From assembly GCA_015680685.1 (NCBI GenBank), contig MNCI01024055.1:334649-380643 (forward strand): a stretch of 45,995 bases of DNA, written 5' to 3'. The position numbers and the translations under genes were made by a program. This DNA is from Gnetum montanum (taxonomy: Eukaryota; Streptophyta; Gnetopsida; Gnetales; Gnetaceae). Under the pieces are notes generated by a model that made no database searches, was not told the DNA's origin, and saw only the letters and a list, made by a program, of their open reading frames with translations. Of the stretch, positions 33,311 through 43,952 are shown piece after piece. Each line of letters opens with the position of its first letter. Position 1 is the stretch's first letter.

Positions 33311-34563
33311 CTTCTTTAATTCATCAAAAGCACACTGATAGTTCTTGGTCCATTCAAAGTTAACCCCTTTCCTTAGCAGATCTTGCATGGTGTGTAATTT
33401 TTCTGTTAACTTTGAGATGAACCTTCTGATAAACTGTAACCTAGCTTGCAACCCATGTAGTTCTTTGAGGTTTGTAGGTGGTGCTAGGTTAACGATGGTC
33501 CTAACCTTGTCAGGGTCGACTCGTATGCTAGCCTCCAACACCACAAACCCCAGCATGCATCTGGTTTTAACTCCGAACACACATTTCCTTGGGTTGAGTC
33601 ATAGGTCGTGACTAAGACATCATTTAAGGATTAACTCTAGATCCTCTGGATGATCTACCAACTTCTTAGATTTAATAGCTATGTTGTCTACATAGTCGTT
33701 CAATCTCTCTAAGAGATAATCACTAAAGATATATGTCATTACACGTTGATAAGTTGCTCCAACATTTTTTAGCCAGAAAGGCATCATGGTATAATAGAAA
33801 GTTCCCCAAGGGGTCATGAAAGTTGTAGTCAGTTGATGTTCTAGGTTGATACGGATTTGATTGTATCCCAAAAAATCATCCATAAAGGATAGTAAAGAAT
33901 GTCTAGCTATTGTATCAATAAGTTGGTCAATACTCGGTAATGGAAAATTGTCTTTAACCATTGTCTTGTTCAGATCGTGGAAGTCTATACAAATGCGTAT
34001 TCCTCCCATTTTCTTAGAAACAATAATGATGTTTGACACCAAATCTATGTAATCAACCATGCAGATGAAACTAGTTTGATATAGCTTAATGATTTCATCA
34101 TGCACTGCCAACATGATTTTAGGCTTAATCTTCTACACTTTTTGTCTAACCGCTTTGATGTGTGAGTCTAATATGATGTTGTGTTGTATTAGTCATAGGT
34201 CTAGACCCATCATGTCTTCATATGACCATGCAAACACTGCAACGTTATCTTGGAAAAATTTAGAAACATCGCTCTACATTTGTTGGTCAAGAAGTGAATT
34301 GACCTCCAGAGTTTTATCTTCTCCTTTATGCATAGCCATAGAGATCTAAGTGAGGGGATTCTCAGTAACATCATCAGCCTCTAGGTCTAGGATTTGGGCC
34401 AAATGTTCTGGCTAGTCTGGGGATACTTCCGAGGCTACTATGGTTATGTCACAGGAAGAGGCATTGGTTCCTATTATTAAGAGATTAGGTTGTCTAAGGG
34501 TTTCTCCATATGGGCCTGTTAGGGCTAGGGGTGCAAGCAAAACTTTATCCATTTGCAAACTGA
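33311..34563 (-). pseudogene. pol: E3 pol: N-terminal part and reverse transcriptase
   Basis: The pol exon is taken to start after the CAG at 34564-34566. The linker has LTGPYGET. RT blocks are GGIRICIDFHDLN near 34010, LLSFMDDFLGYNQI near 33890, MMPFWLKNVGATYQRVMTY near 33780 and YVDNIAIK near 33690. The YVDD box has lost its second Asp, unlike E1 which lost the first. Stops are scattered between 34390 and 34120. Confidence 0.9.
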
Positions 34564-34564
34564 C

Positions 34565-34566
34565 CT
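34565..34566 (-). other. Candidate splice acceptor in front of pol (E3)
   Basis: On the - strand: CTTCCTTTCTTGATGGTTTTGCAG, ending in a canonical acceptor with a pyrimidine tract, then GTCAGTTTGCAAATGGAT. It matches in position the E1 acceptor at 2987. Confidence 0.6.
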
Positions 34567-35082
34567 GCAAAACCATCAAGAAAGGAAGTAGTTAAATTGT
34601 TTTCTACTAGCATGGTGAAGTGATACAAGGCTTTAGAAGTACGTGTTAAAAAGGCTATCAGTTTAAGTTCTTAGCAAACCGTTACAATATACAGAGTTTA
34701 TAAGAAAACGGCAATCAAGGTTTCCTAGGTGGTGTGTCTAGTGTAGAAAAATAGATAATTTAGGGTCTTTGCATACCATAATTAATGTGATCAAATTACA
34801 AGATGATAAGCTACGCATTAGTTTAGGGTCTTTTCAGACCATATTTAATGCAATATCTACGAGATTAATGGTGCGATCTTTACACTTCATGTCGAACTAA
34901 CATCACTGAACTTCGGGAAAGTTCCATGCTGATCGAACATGAAAAAAGTAAGTTTTCACCATCACGCTTATAAGTAGATGGTTTTTCCTTGAGGTAAACT
35001 GCAAGCACAGCAAAGTTGAGTTAGGCTAAAGCAGAAGGAAAGTGAGAGTTGACGATTTCGTAAAGGTTATTCAAGTGTAACA
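34567..35082. promoter_or_regulatory. Spacer upstream of the E3 antisense gene, with TATA-like box
   Basis: TTATAAG at 34968-34974 lies about 110 bases before the ATG at 35083. Two copies of a unit with AATTTAGGGTCTTT...ACCATA (34745-34850) recall the AGTTTAAGGCC repeats. No sense coding sequence is seen here. Confidence 0.4.
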
Positions 35083-35755
35083 ATGGCACTGAAGACTGAA
35101 TGCAAACATGCCAAGTTAGCCAGGATTGATGAAGTACAAGAAAGTTTGAGGCGAGTTTCAAAGGTGCAAGTTGTAACTCAGGAGATTACTCCACTCACCC
35201 AGTAAGTCGTTCTTCACTTTCCTTATGTGATATATGTGTTGGGTCATTTTTGCTATCATTGTACTATAGTTTGTATTTGCTTCAAAATGTGCACTCGTGC
35301 GGGGCATCAATACCTACCTATGCTAGTTACGCTATGTAAGTTTGTAATATTACCCCTATCACCATTGTCAGAGATAGAATCTACACCATCGTAAAGGTTT
35401 GGGTGATCGTGGGTAATGTTGTACAAACACAACACATAACCGGTCAGGAGTCTAGGTATTGTACCCTTGCGTAGCGCAAGCGGGGTTTCCATTGCCTTTC
35501 CTATAATGGTCATGTGTTATGCTAGGGATGTATCTCATATTACCTTTATCGTTTTTGTCCGATATAGACCTTGCACTATCACAAGGGTTTGGGTAGTTTT
35601 GGTAGTGCATCTCTAGTGTAACATGTGATTTTCTGGGAGTCAAGGCAGTGAGAACCTCAGTATTGCGTACGGATTCTTTTGAGCTTTTTTGATTTTTTTT
35701 GGCATTGTTAGTATGTCTAAACTATTTTCTAATGGTAATGTATTTTATTCTAAAG

Positions 35756-36205
35756 GGTCATGCTAAAGCTTGTCCTGATCGTTCTAGACATTGTGGGTGT
35801 TCTATGTTGTCTAAATGTCCCCATGGCCAACGTTCCTCCTCCCCATGCTCATGTAGGGGGTGAGACAATTTGGTTCTAAATGGGTGCATGGGAGTTCTTG
35901 CAATTTTTGTTGCATAACTTTACTGTAATTTTTTTGTCACATATGTTAGCTAAAACGGCCTATGCCATCCTAGAAATGCTGCTAGTTGGATCGACAGAGA
36001 GCATCTTAACATTTCTAGTGGATGGATCCATCGAGGCTGTAGGTGGGAGGGACCGTGAACAGTGTGTCAAGGGTTTAAGGTACTTATCCTAGATCTGGGA
36101 GATGACCAAGTTTAGTTGTTACTACACCTACAACATGTCATTTGTAGCTCATCATCTCATCACCTATTTTCATAACCTACTTGGTACCATGTATTATGTC
36201 GATGG
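35756..36205 (+). pseudogene. FCP1-homology exon 2, E3 copy
   Basis: LVLIVLDIVGVLCC is HAD motif I with the first Asp kept and Val at the second acidic place. MGAWEFLQFLLHNFTVIFLS follows as the FLxxLxxxFxVxxxS block, then ILEMLLVGSTESIL and YNMSFVAHHLITYFHNLLGT in place of NTLLxDDSPYKxxxNPPHT. Length 450 bases equals the E2 exon. Stops after TIWF and after LRYLS. Confidence 0.7.
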
Positions 36206-36678
36206 GTAACTGCTGTCAAGGTGCTATGATTTGTTAACTACTATCTGATTCTATGTTAGATGTAAATAGTTTCCTATGTTCTATGGCATAGGTTCTTTAT
36301 TGATGCAGATGGTCTCTAGGGTGATACAGATGTGTTATCCATGGCCAAAACAACCATAAAGGAATTTACTTCCATTAGCAACATGCTTGCTAGTGTCTTG
36401 GGACAATTAAGATTTGAAATCCAACACTACCTTATCTAGTATGCCAAATTCTTTGCCAAGTGTAGAGACTCTGGATGGCTAGATAAGGAGTGGACTTTGA
36501 ACCATCCCATCACCATTGACGATGTGCAAGTGAGCTTCCTACCATTTCCTTTGCCTTTTAGATGTAGTAAGTTATGCTACACTAATCAATTGTGTGACCC
36601 TATGGGATGAAGACAATGTTTGGAATTTTATTATTTTTGTTGTTTTGTCTAACCTATTTTGGTATTTTATGTTTATAG

Positions 36679-37728
36679 TTAAAGAATTTCAGGAGTTCAT
36701 GGTGATAGCCTCTTGGCATGACACGGCCACCATCTTCTTCTACTATGGTGATATAAATGAGGCACAATGTTGGCTTTGCCATGGAGCGGCCCTAGCTGCT
36801 ATAACCAATAACCTCCAAGAAGCTAGACTGATGGAGCTATTTCTAGCTGTAACCCCCAATGTCCCGGTAGCTGAAATGTTGGTCCTAGTCAACTCCTTTG
36901 ATGAACAAGCGAAGCATTTTCACACGCACGTGCATAATGTGCACATGAATTTTGATATTAATGCTCAACTATTCACTGACTTTTTTGGCATTCCTTCTGA
37001 TGGTCTCCTAGTAGGAGAGAAATCCAAAAAGGGTTCTAAACATCAGAAGGACATGGATGAATGGCTAGGGACTAAAAAAGAGCTGAAAGGCATCTACATT
37101 GAGAAGATCTAGCTAGATGTGGCTGGCACCATTTACCCCCTCTTCTGTGCTCGTGCCTTCCCCAAGCTACTCTCCCAAGGAAAAATCCTTGGAATAGAGC
37201 AGGCTTGGATCTTGCAGGAGGTTATGGAAGAGGGGACACAATATAACTGGGCCAAACACCTTGCTCAAGGCCTGCAGGCTGAAATGGTCAAGCTTCTCAA
37301 GAAGCTTAAGTCTTGTTTCAACATGCATTTTTCCTTCTTCATAGCTTGTTTTCAACATTTTTCCAAATTTCTAGTGGTTCACAACGATGAATTCTGGGTG
37401 CAGTAAGATCGTAACCAGATCTCCAAGAAATGGATTATTTAGGTCTTCCGCACCATCCAATCCCAAGATCCTCTTGAAGGAATCAGGGAGTCTCTCTCAA
37501 TAACGACTAGGGATCGGGTAGCACCTACCCTCAGAGGTTAAGATAGCATGGGTGGGTTGCCCCCTTCTAACATTAGAAGTGCGTTGAAGGGGGAGCACCT
37601 GGAAGTAGAAATGATAGCTTCATTGATTAAGTGGAAAAGACATCGTTCAACCATGGATTCTCCCAGCCCAATCAAAGAAGAGGGGAGGAAAATACGCATT
37701 AAGTTTCATAGGAATCATCCCCCGGTTA
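36679..37728 (+). pseudogene. Exon 4 of the E3 antisense gene: retroelement extra-ORF-like domain
   Basis: The best-preserved part: KEFQEFMVIASWHDTATIFF, VPVAEMLVLVNSFDEQAKHF, QLFTDFFGIPSDGLLVGEKS, KKELKGIYIEKI, then after a stop AGTIYPLFCARAFPKLLSQG, QYNWAKHLAQGLQAEMVKLL and HFSKFLVVHNDEFWVQ. Its end has DSPSPIKEEGRKIRIKF and a GTAAGT donor. Two long frames (36594-37112 and 37119-37406) cover most of it. Not assigned to a named family. Confidence 0.68.
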
Positions 37729-38429
37729 GTAAGTAGAGTAATGCATAATTAGTTTATATATATTATGCTACGTATAGACATCATTTCATTGCGTAGCACT
37801 CATGGGAAGTAAGTAAATTTTTGGTTACTGTGATGCATTCTATAGGAAGAGAGAAAGATGTGAAGGGACTGAACCATGAAACAAGGGTCATAGTCTTGCA
37901 GGGTGAGGAAGGAGCCCCAGTTTTGGAAAAGGAGGCCCCTATTGACAACGTGGGTAGTACATAAGTTCCTATGCCTAAAGGGATGATGAGCATAGAAGAT
38001 GGTGTGACCCTTTTTAATGGGATAGAAAGGGAAGAACGGTTCATCACTGGTGAGTTTGACCACTCGCTTGACCTTTCTTCGATGGACAATCCTTTCGCTA
38101 TTACCCCCGAGGGTTCGCTGGATAGGAGCTTTACATTGTTGTAGCATCTCAAATTTTTTCTTTTTCTACTATGTTAAGTTTAACTTGTTTTGTTTGCATA
38201 GTAGGCACCTCTGATAACAATGGTGCACCTTTGTCAGCAATCCCTACTCCACACTAGGCCAAGGCCCTCGACAAATTTTCCTTCATGGAGAGAATTGTTA
38301 ACGACATGATTGATCACTTGGAGAGTGAATCAATCCTGAGATCAATATGTCACTGTTGTTATGCAAGAATTGTTGAAATTATCACATTATGTGATCCTGT
38401 TGTGTCTAACTGTTGTCTTCGTGTTACAG

Positions 38430-39200
38430 CATCTTGCCTTAAATGGGATCCCAACGAGCCTATCAATGTCGATGCTACCCCTGAACCCTCACCAGAGGTG
38501 ACTTAAGTGTCACGCTGCATTTACGATGAGATGTGTAAATGTGTGTTGCGCTTAGCCCATTCTCTATGGGAGAGTCAAAAATTCCCTAGCTACCAGGTTG
38601 GGGAACCTTGAGTCCAGAAATGAATTTCTGCAAGCTCAGGATACCAATGATAGGAATTGGTGGACAGCTGTGATCGACTACGCCCGTTATTAGACAATCG
38701 TCACAAACAACATCCAAGCCAGGCATGAGCTCATCGAGCAATGAATGCAAATGGATCTCCTAGCCTAGAAGAACCAAGATTGGAAGGACTATAGCACAAG
38801 GGTCCAGGAATGAGGGTAGGCACAGAAAAATCATAAACAAATGTATAAGCAAGAATGTGCTACCTACTGTCGACATTACAAAGATTCTACGATTGAAGCG
38901 CAGTCCCTACGGCTATTCCTCAATGTCATCAATGCTTCTAGAGCATATGAAAAGTTCTAGGAACAAGTGACAGTGAGTGTATCCCTTGAGAGAGAGATGA
39001 CCCTCCCTAGTGGGCATACAACTATTCCTTCCTTTTCTCCTAAGCTGCCTCGATGGACTCCTATTGAAAAGGGGAAGGTCAAGGCTGGAACTGATCTAGA
39101 AGATGGTGTTTGGATAGAGCTCACTGAGGATAAGATTATGTGATGCCTATCAATCAGCCTGGAACAAATTCCTTTCGCAATCGATGCAGGACCATCACGG
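38430..39200 (+). pseudogene. Exon 7 of the E3 antisense gene
   Basis: Starts SCLKWDPNEPINVDATPEPS and contains QMDLLA, DWKDYSTRVQ, QKNHKQMYKQECATY, LPRWTPIEKGKVKAG and LEQIPFAIDAGPS, each with a partner in E2 exon 7. Several TAG/TGA stops replace probable Gln and Trp codons. Confidence 0.6.
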
Positions 39201-39278
39201 GTAAGCTGTGTAACTATTATATTTTGTTACGCGTGATTTTAATTATGATGATTACATTTTCCTCATGTGAAATTGTAG

Positions 39279-39437
39279 GATCGGCACAAAGAGTATCTCC
39301 ATGAGGAGGAGCCTCATAGAGAGGATCACCCCTATGAAGAGGATCTGCCTGCAGAAGATCCTCACGAGGAAGATCCTCATGAAGAAAATGTGGAGTTAGA
39401 TGAAGCAGAGGGAGGTGGCAACAAGGGGGATGTGTAA
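39279..39437 (+). pseudogene. Acidic C-terminal exon 8, E3 copy
   Basis: Fully open: DRHKEYLHEEEPHRED onwards, with the repeat EDPHEEDPHEE and an end NKGDV before TAA (39435-39437). The tail is strongly acidic and His/Pro-containing, a form seen in nuclear and chromatin proteins (inference). Confidence 0.65.
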
Positions 39438-39519
39438 CGTAGAAATACTGGTCAAGGATTTTTGTTTTTATTCTTATATCTGATGGATTTGTAAACTACA
39501 GAACTAATTTTCTTTTTGT

Positions 39520-39525
39520 AATAAA
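39520..39525 (+). terminator. Poly(A) signal AATAAA of the E3 antisense gene
   Basis: AATAAA lies 83 bases after the stop, preceded by TTTGTAAACT and T-rich DNA as is usual for plant 3' ends. Confidence 0.5.
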
Positions 39526-39632
39526 AGGAAATAAGGAATAACAATTTTTTTCAGTCAATTAATGGTGTTTGTGAAGGAAAGGTTTTAATTTTGTTTTTCA
39601 TGAAGAAAAACATTTTATCAGAATGGTTACAC

Positions 39633-39876
39633 GATAGTTTAAGGCCATTTCAGGCTGGCGATAGTTGAAGGCCATTTCGGGTCAGGCCATCAAACATGGA
39701 AAATAATAAACAGAATTACCGATTTTAGGTCGTAGCAAGCCATAACTAGTTTAAGGCCATTTTGGGTCATTGATAGTTTAAGGTCATTTTAGGTCACTGA
39801 TAGTTTAAGGCCATTTTGGGTTGCTGATAGTTTAAGGCCATTTTGGGCCGCTAATAGTTTAAGGCCATTTCGGGCC
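39633..39876. repeat. 27-bp tandem repeat between protease and antisense gene, E3
   Basis: About seven units of GATAGTTTAAGGCCATTTTG followed by GGTCACT or GGCCGCT, partly interrupted at 39690-39745. Homologous to the E2 array. Confidence 0.85.
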
Positions 39877-40009
39877 GAGTCGTGTGAAGAAGCGTAATGG
39901 TAGATGGTATGATATGAAATGATAAAGAATGTGAACAGTGTAGTAGTAAGCAGTATAGACCGATGTAACATGCTATGCTGGCATATGTGTTTATTAGTTC
40001 TGCAACTAC

Positions 40010-40930
40010 TTCTTGATCGTTCTTAGATTTGGCAACACATATGGATGAGAAGGCTTGTTATGCCACTCCTCTACGGTATCATCCCCTCCTTGGAAATGTA
40101 ACTCAGCCCAAGTCAAGATTTCATTGGCCATTATGTCAACCTATTCAACTGTTGGGACAAGGGTTTGGTCTTTAGGGATTTCAATCTCTGAACCCTATTC
40201 CATCTTCACATTGTTGACAGCTTGAGGAGTCATCTTATCACCATGGATGATTACTTCCCCTCTCGCATAGGACAAGTGGATCTCTTGGTGAATGGGTGAT
40301 GAGACAACCCTTAACTAAGCCAACCAAGACCTCCCCAAGATTAGGTTGAAGCTGGGCATCTCCTCAACTACGATGAACATTGCACTTGTGGGGAATTGAT
40401 CCCTTGCTACAAAGTTGATCTATACAATTCCCTTAACTTGCACTCATGCCTCGTTAAACAACTTCAAGCATGACATCATCGTGGGATTAATCTGGTTGAT
40501 CAAACTAAGTTTGTCCACTATGGAAAATGGAATGGCATTGGCAACAACCCTATCATCTACGTGTACTCTCCGGATCCTATACTAGCCAACCCAGATAGTG
40601 ATGAACATGGACACTATTATCGCCTGACCCTTTTTTGGGTCATCCTTAATGGATAAATCATGGAATGTTAGTTGGAAAGGTCATGGTTGTTCAGCAGCAG
40701 GGGGAAGCATGATCAAATGGATTTCTTCTTCATCTGTTGACAAGCTTTCGTCTACTAGTATGGATGCTAACATGTGAACCATGGCTTCACGATGTGATTA
40801 GGATGTCATCAGCAAGTCATATAGGCTCAGCATTGTATTTCTCTTCTTCCATTTATCCTAGGAGATAGATCTCTCAAGGAGGAATGGTTTCTAGTGGAGG
40901 GCTAGATTTCCTTGGGTAGGGAGAAGATGG
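40010..40930 (-). pseudogene. E3 aspartic protease region (PR)
   Basis: On the - strand: RRVHVDDRVVANAIPFSIVD near 40585-40525 (active-site DxG, with Gly changed to Arg), AMFIVVEEMPSFNLILGRSW near 40385-40325, then PIHQEIHLSYARGEV. The tail runs to TCAAGAAGTAGTTGCAG near 40015, which matches E2 and may contain the PR-RT intron donor (AAGAA/GTAGTT). Stops near 40600, 40430 and 40410. Confidence 0.82.
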
Positions 40931-43635
40931 CCGCGTCTACGTAACGTCATCCTTTTCAGAGGAAGAAGGAGCCAAGGGCATTGAGGCCAGAGGGATAGGC
41001 TTAGGAAACCCTAGCATAATGTGATCCTTGGCTATTTTACCTGTCACATGCCCTTCTCCTCTCCATGTGGGCTGAGGTTGGGGCATTGACTTAGATGTTT
41101 TCCCCTGCATGGTAGGAACAACTGATGGCTTTGGCATCCTAATGACAAAGCGTGCCTTAGGTGTGGGTGTGGGTTGGGTCATGGCCTTAACGATAATGGG
41201 CTATGAACTAGATGTCTAAGGTGGAACTCGGAGGACACAGGGTTGTTGTTGCGCCATGACTGTCGATGTCGATGGGTTTGTTGCCTGAGGTGGATGAGGA
41301 GGCATGTGTAACACGAAGGGTTGCTGCGGTGGTGTTGGGTCATTACCATCTATACCCACCATGTTGATAGTGTACCCTACATTATTTGCATTCAATGGAT
41401 CTTGGTACATGTGCATAGACTAGTTTTCCAGATGAACCAAACTACTGCTATCAAGGATCATCTTGCCTTGGTCATTCATGTGTTGAATGTCATCTTTCAA
41501 TACCCAATAGTAGTTCATGCCATAACTACATAGTTGGTGGTAGTCGCAGAAACGGTCCAGCCTGAAGCTCTTAGGAACTAGTGGTTCATTTGGTAGGGCT
41601 AAGGAGGGATTCTTAAGAAACTCACAATGCCATTTGTGGCATTTTAGAGCCTCCTTGGACACCTTCTTATGTTGAATGTGACCAATTCTCAGTAGTTGCT
41701 TCAGAAGTTCTGAAGGCTTGAAAGGTAGAGCTGTATATTTTGAGCAATCTTTACGCTCAAAATTAGGTTTCAGCTGAGGCGATGTCTCAGGACCTAATGC
41801 AGTTTACTGGTTGGCGTTACTTAAGATAGCTATAGCCTCAGTAGGCATTGTAGCTATCTTTTTGTTATTTTTTTTATTTTTGGCCTCTTGGGCCATGGCT
41901 ACTACCATTGTTGTTGCACCCTTTCCCTTGTCTTTACTTTTGTGATGGGCATTTTTATAGGCCACATACATCGAGTCTTTGCTAGCCCCTGCCACATCTT
42001 GGATGCTCTTAGTCTAAGCAAAGGCTTGGCTGAGGGAGTAGGAAGTGAGGTAATATAGTTTAGACTTAATAAATTCATTAACTACCCCCTTAAAAATTGC
42101 CAACAGATGGGCCTCCGTGATAGGCTCATGGATTTCATTCAAGGTGGTGCTCCACCGCTGTATAAACTTTTGGACTGCTTCGAGTAAATCCTTCTTAACT
42201 CCCATCAACTGGTCTAGCATGACCTCTGGTTTTAGGTTGTATTTGAAACAATTCACGAACTGAGTCAATAGCTCTTCCAAGGTTGAGATGGAAGAATGTG
42301 GAAGGGTACGATAACAATCCAAAGCTTTACCTGTTAAGGACATAGCCAAAACACAGATAATGGTATGTGGTCATTTTTGTAGCAACAATGACTCTAACCT
42401 AAAAGTAACTAGATGAGCATTGGGATCACATTTCCCATTGTATTTTGTGAAATGGGAAAGTGGCATCCCAGAAGGTAATGATAAGATGGGAACTTCTAGA
42501 CTAATAGGATTATCATGGTAGAAATCCATGACCTATACTGTATCAGAACCAATAGCTTTGAGGCGTTTAACTCTTCAGTAAGGGTCTGAATAAGCTGGAA
42601 GGTTTGGTCTAGACCCAAGGATGAAGAGGTTTGCTATGGAACAACAGGTGGAACCACAACTGGTGGAGGGATAGAAGTAGGAGCATGGCCTGCGGGTGAT
42701 GCTATCGACACTATCCCTGCAGGCAGTACCGCCTGTGTCATCCACCACTTGATAGGTGATGCAAGTAGGGAGACAACCATCGATTGTACCATAGGATACA
42801 CTGTTTGCCTAGCCGATGGCATAGACAATGACCTTGTAGTTGGATTTACCATCTACGGGACCTGGTGCTAATAATGAGTAAAATAGGACATTTTTGTAGG
42901 CTATACAATAGGGGCTGACATATTTGGAGCCCACCACATGGTAGGGGTGGGTCTTGCCATTGATGGTGGATGGGGAGCAAAAGCTGGGATGGATGCAAAA
43001 GCTATGTGTAATTGTGAAGTGGGTACTGTATGCACTTATGGTAACGTAGGCGTAAGTACACTATGCGATGGGTTGACTCACTACAACTGTGAAGGAATGG
43101 ACTGTGAAGGAATGACATCTAGAGAGGGAGCTAGAGAGAAGAAATGCTGATGTGACAAATGCACAACACGGTTGGTGGTGGACAATGATAAAGGCATAGT
43201 GACCATAAAAAGTGACTTTGCATGGGACGCCATGGAGGGAGGAGCCATAACAAAGCTAGCGTGACTACCTCCCTTGGAGTGAGAATCCAGGTCCTCCTAC
43301 CCATCGTGGGATGCTTCATCATGGAACATGATGTCTCATTATTCCATTGATGCCCTGACCATTAATAGTTGATCTAAGATCCATTGTTGCTAGTCCATCA
43401 GGGGTATGGAAGCATTAGGTGAAGAAATGAATTCCTTCCCATTATAATAAATGAACTTGTATTCGCATTTCTCTTTGAGTTCCTATGGATACATAGGCAA
43501 ATTCACCATAAGTTTGGCACAAAGAAAGTTGTAATGTTCCATTTGCTGAGCATGCCCCTTAGGCTCTTTGTTTTGAAGCCTAAGGGACATGCATGGCTGC
43601 ACTGGACTAGTCGGTGGCTCGACAGGAGTAGGCAT
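40931..43635 (-). pseudogene. gag: E3 gag and Gag-PR linker
   Basis: Start chosen at MPTPVEPPTSPVQ (43635), aligned to the E2 start region. The Gag core (42490-42014) has HFTKYNGKCDPNAHLVTFRL, LTGKALDCYRTLP, QKFIQRWSTTLNEIHEPI and AHLLAIFKGVVNEFIKSKLY, open for 111 codons. A Lys-rich stretch follows (KDKGKGATT, KNKKNNKK; 41950-41860). The knuckle CDYHQLCSYGMNYY near 41550 has lost both its second His and last Cys. The linker 41416-40937 is Pro/Gln-rich. Many stops. Confidence 0.87.
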
Positions 43636-43929
43636 AGTCTATGTTTTCAAGGGACTTTTGAGATCAGCAGTGAAAATGGCAGTCGTTATCACAACCATTC
43701 TCTATGTAGTGGGAAGGTAATGCTAACAGGGATAAAGATCATAAAGGAAAAAGTGGCTAAAGGCAAGCGTGGGCTTTCTGTCCTACTAGATTCCAGAGCA
43801 ATCATTAGAGCAACCGATCTGTACCACATGATGACATAAACAACCATGGGGATATCACATTTACACTAGTTGATAATGGTTACAAACAGCTTACAAGACT
43901 ATCGTTGAAATGTAGATCGAAGGTTCAGG
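43636..43929 (-). other. E3 leader between PBS and gag
   Basis: Non-coding on the sense strand. It holds a single copy of the segment that is duplicated in the E2 leader (GAGCAACCGATCTGTACCAC near 43808). Confidence 0.6.
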
Positions 43930-43946
43930 CCCTCCTTCTAGTGCCA
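43930..43946 (-). other. E3 primer-binding site
   Basis: TGGCACTAGAAGGAGGG on the - strand, six bases (GTTTTC) after the LTR end. The tRNA that would pair is not identified here. Confidence 0.78.
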
Positions 43947-43952
43947 GAAAAC

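Larger units (their letters stand above)
35083..39437 (+). pseudogene. Antisense FCP1/HAD-like accessory gene, E3 copy (8 exons, complete)
   Basis: Exons: 35083-35201, 35756-36205, 36309-36529, 36679-37728, 37846-38049, 38205-38340, 38430-39200, 39279-39437. Introns begin GTAAGT, GTAACT, GTGAGC, GTAAGT, GTGAGT, (ATCAAT, lost) and GTAAGC, and end AAAG, GCAG, ATAG, ATAG, GTAG, ACAG and GTAG. The start context AACAATGGC is the plant optimum. Exon 1 joins exon 2 in frame (TQ then VMLKLVLIVLD). The product, about 1,000 residues, has an FCP1/HAD-like domain, a retroelement extra-ORF-like domain, a coiled-coil-like region and an acidic tail. Under ten stops remain. All introns match the E2 copy in position. 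The gene lies between protease and RT of E3, on the opposite strand. Possible roles are regulation of host or element transcription, but none is shown. Confidence 0.8.

Noticed and set aside
35083-39437. Idea that the antisense gene is an ordinary host gene into which retroelement parts fell
   Set aside because: It is inside the LTR-bounded E3 with its own target duplication, and the same gene recurs in two other copies at the same relative place.
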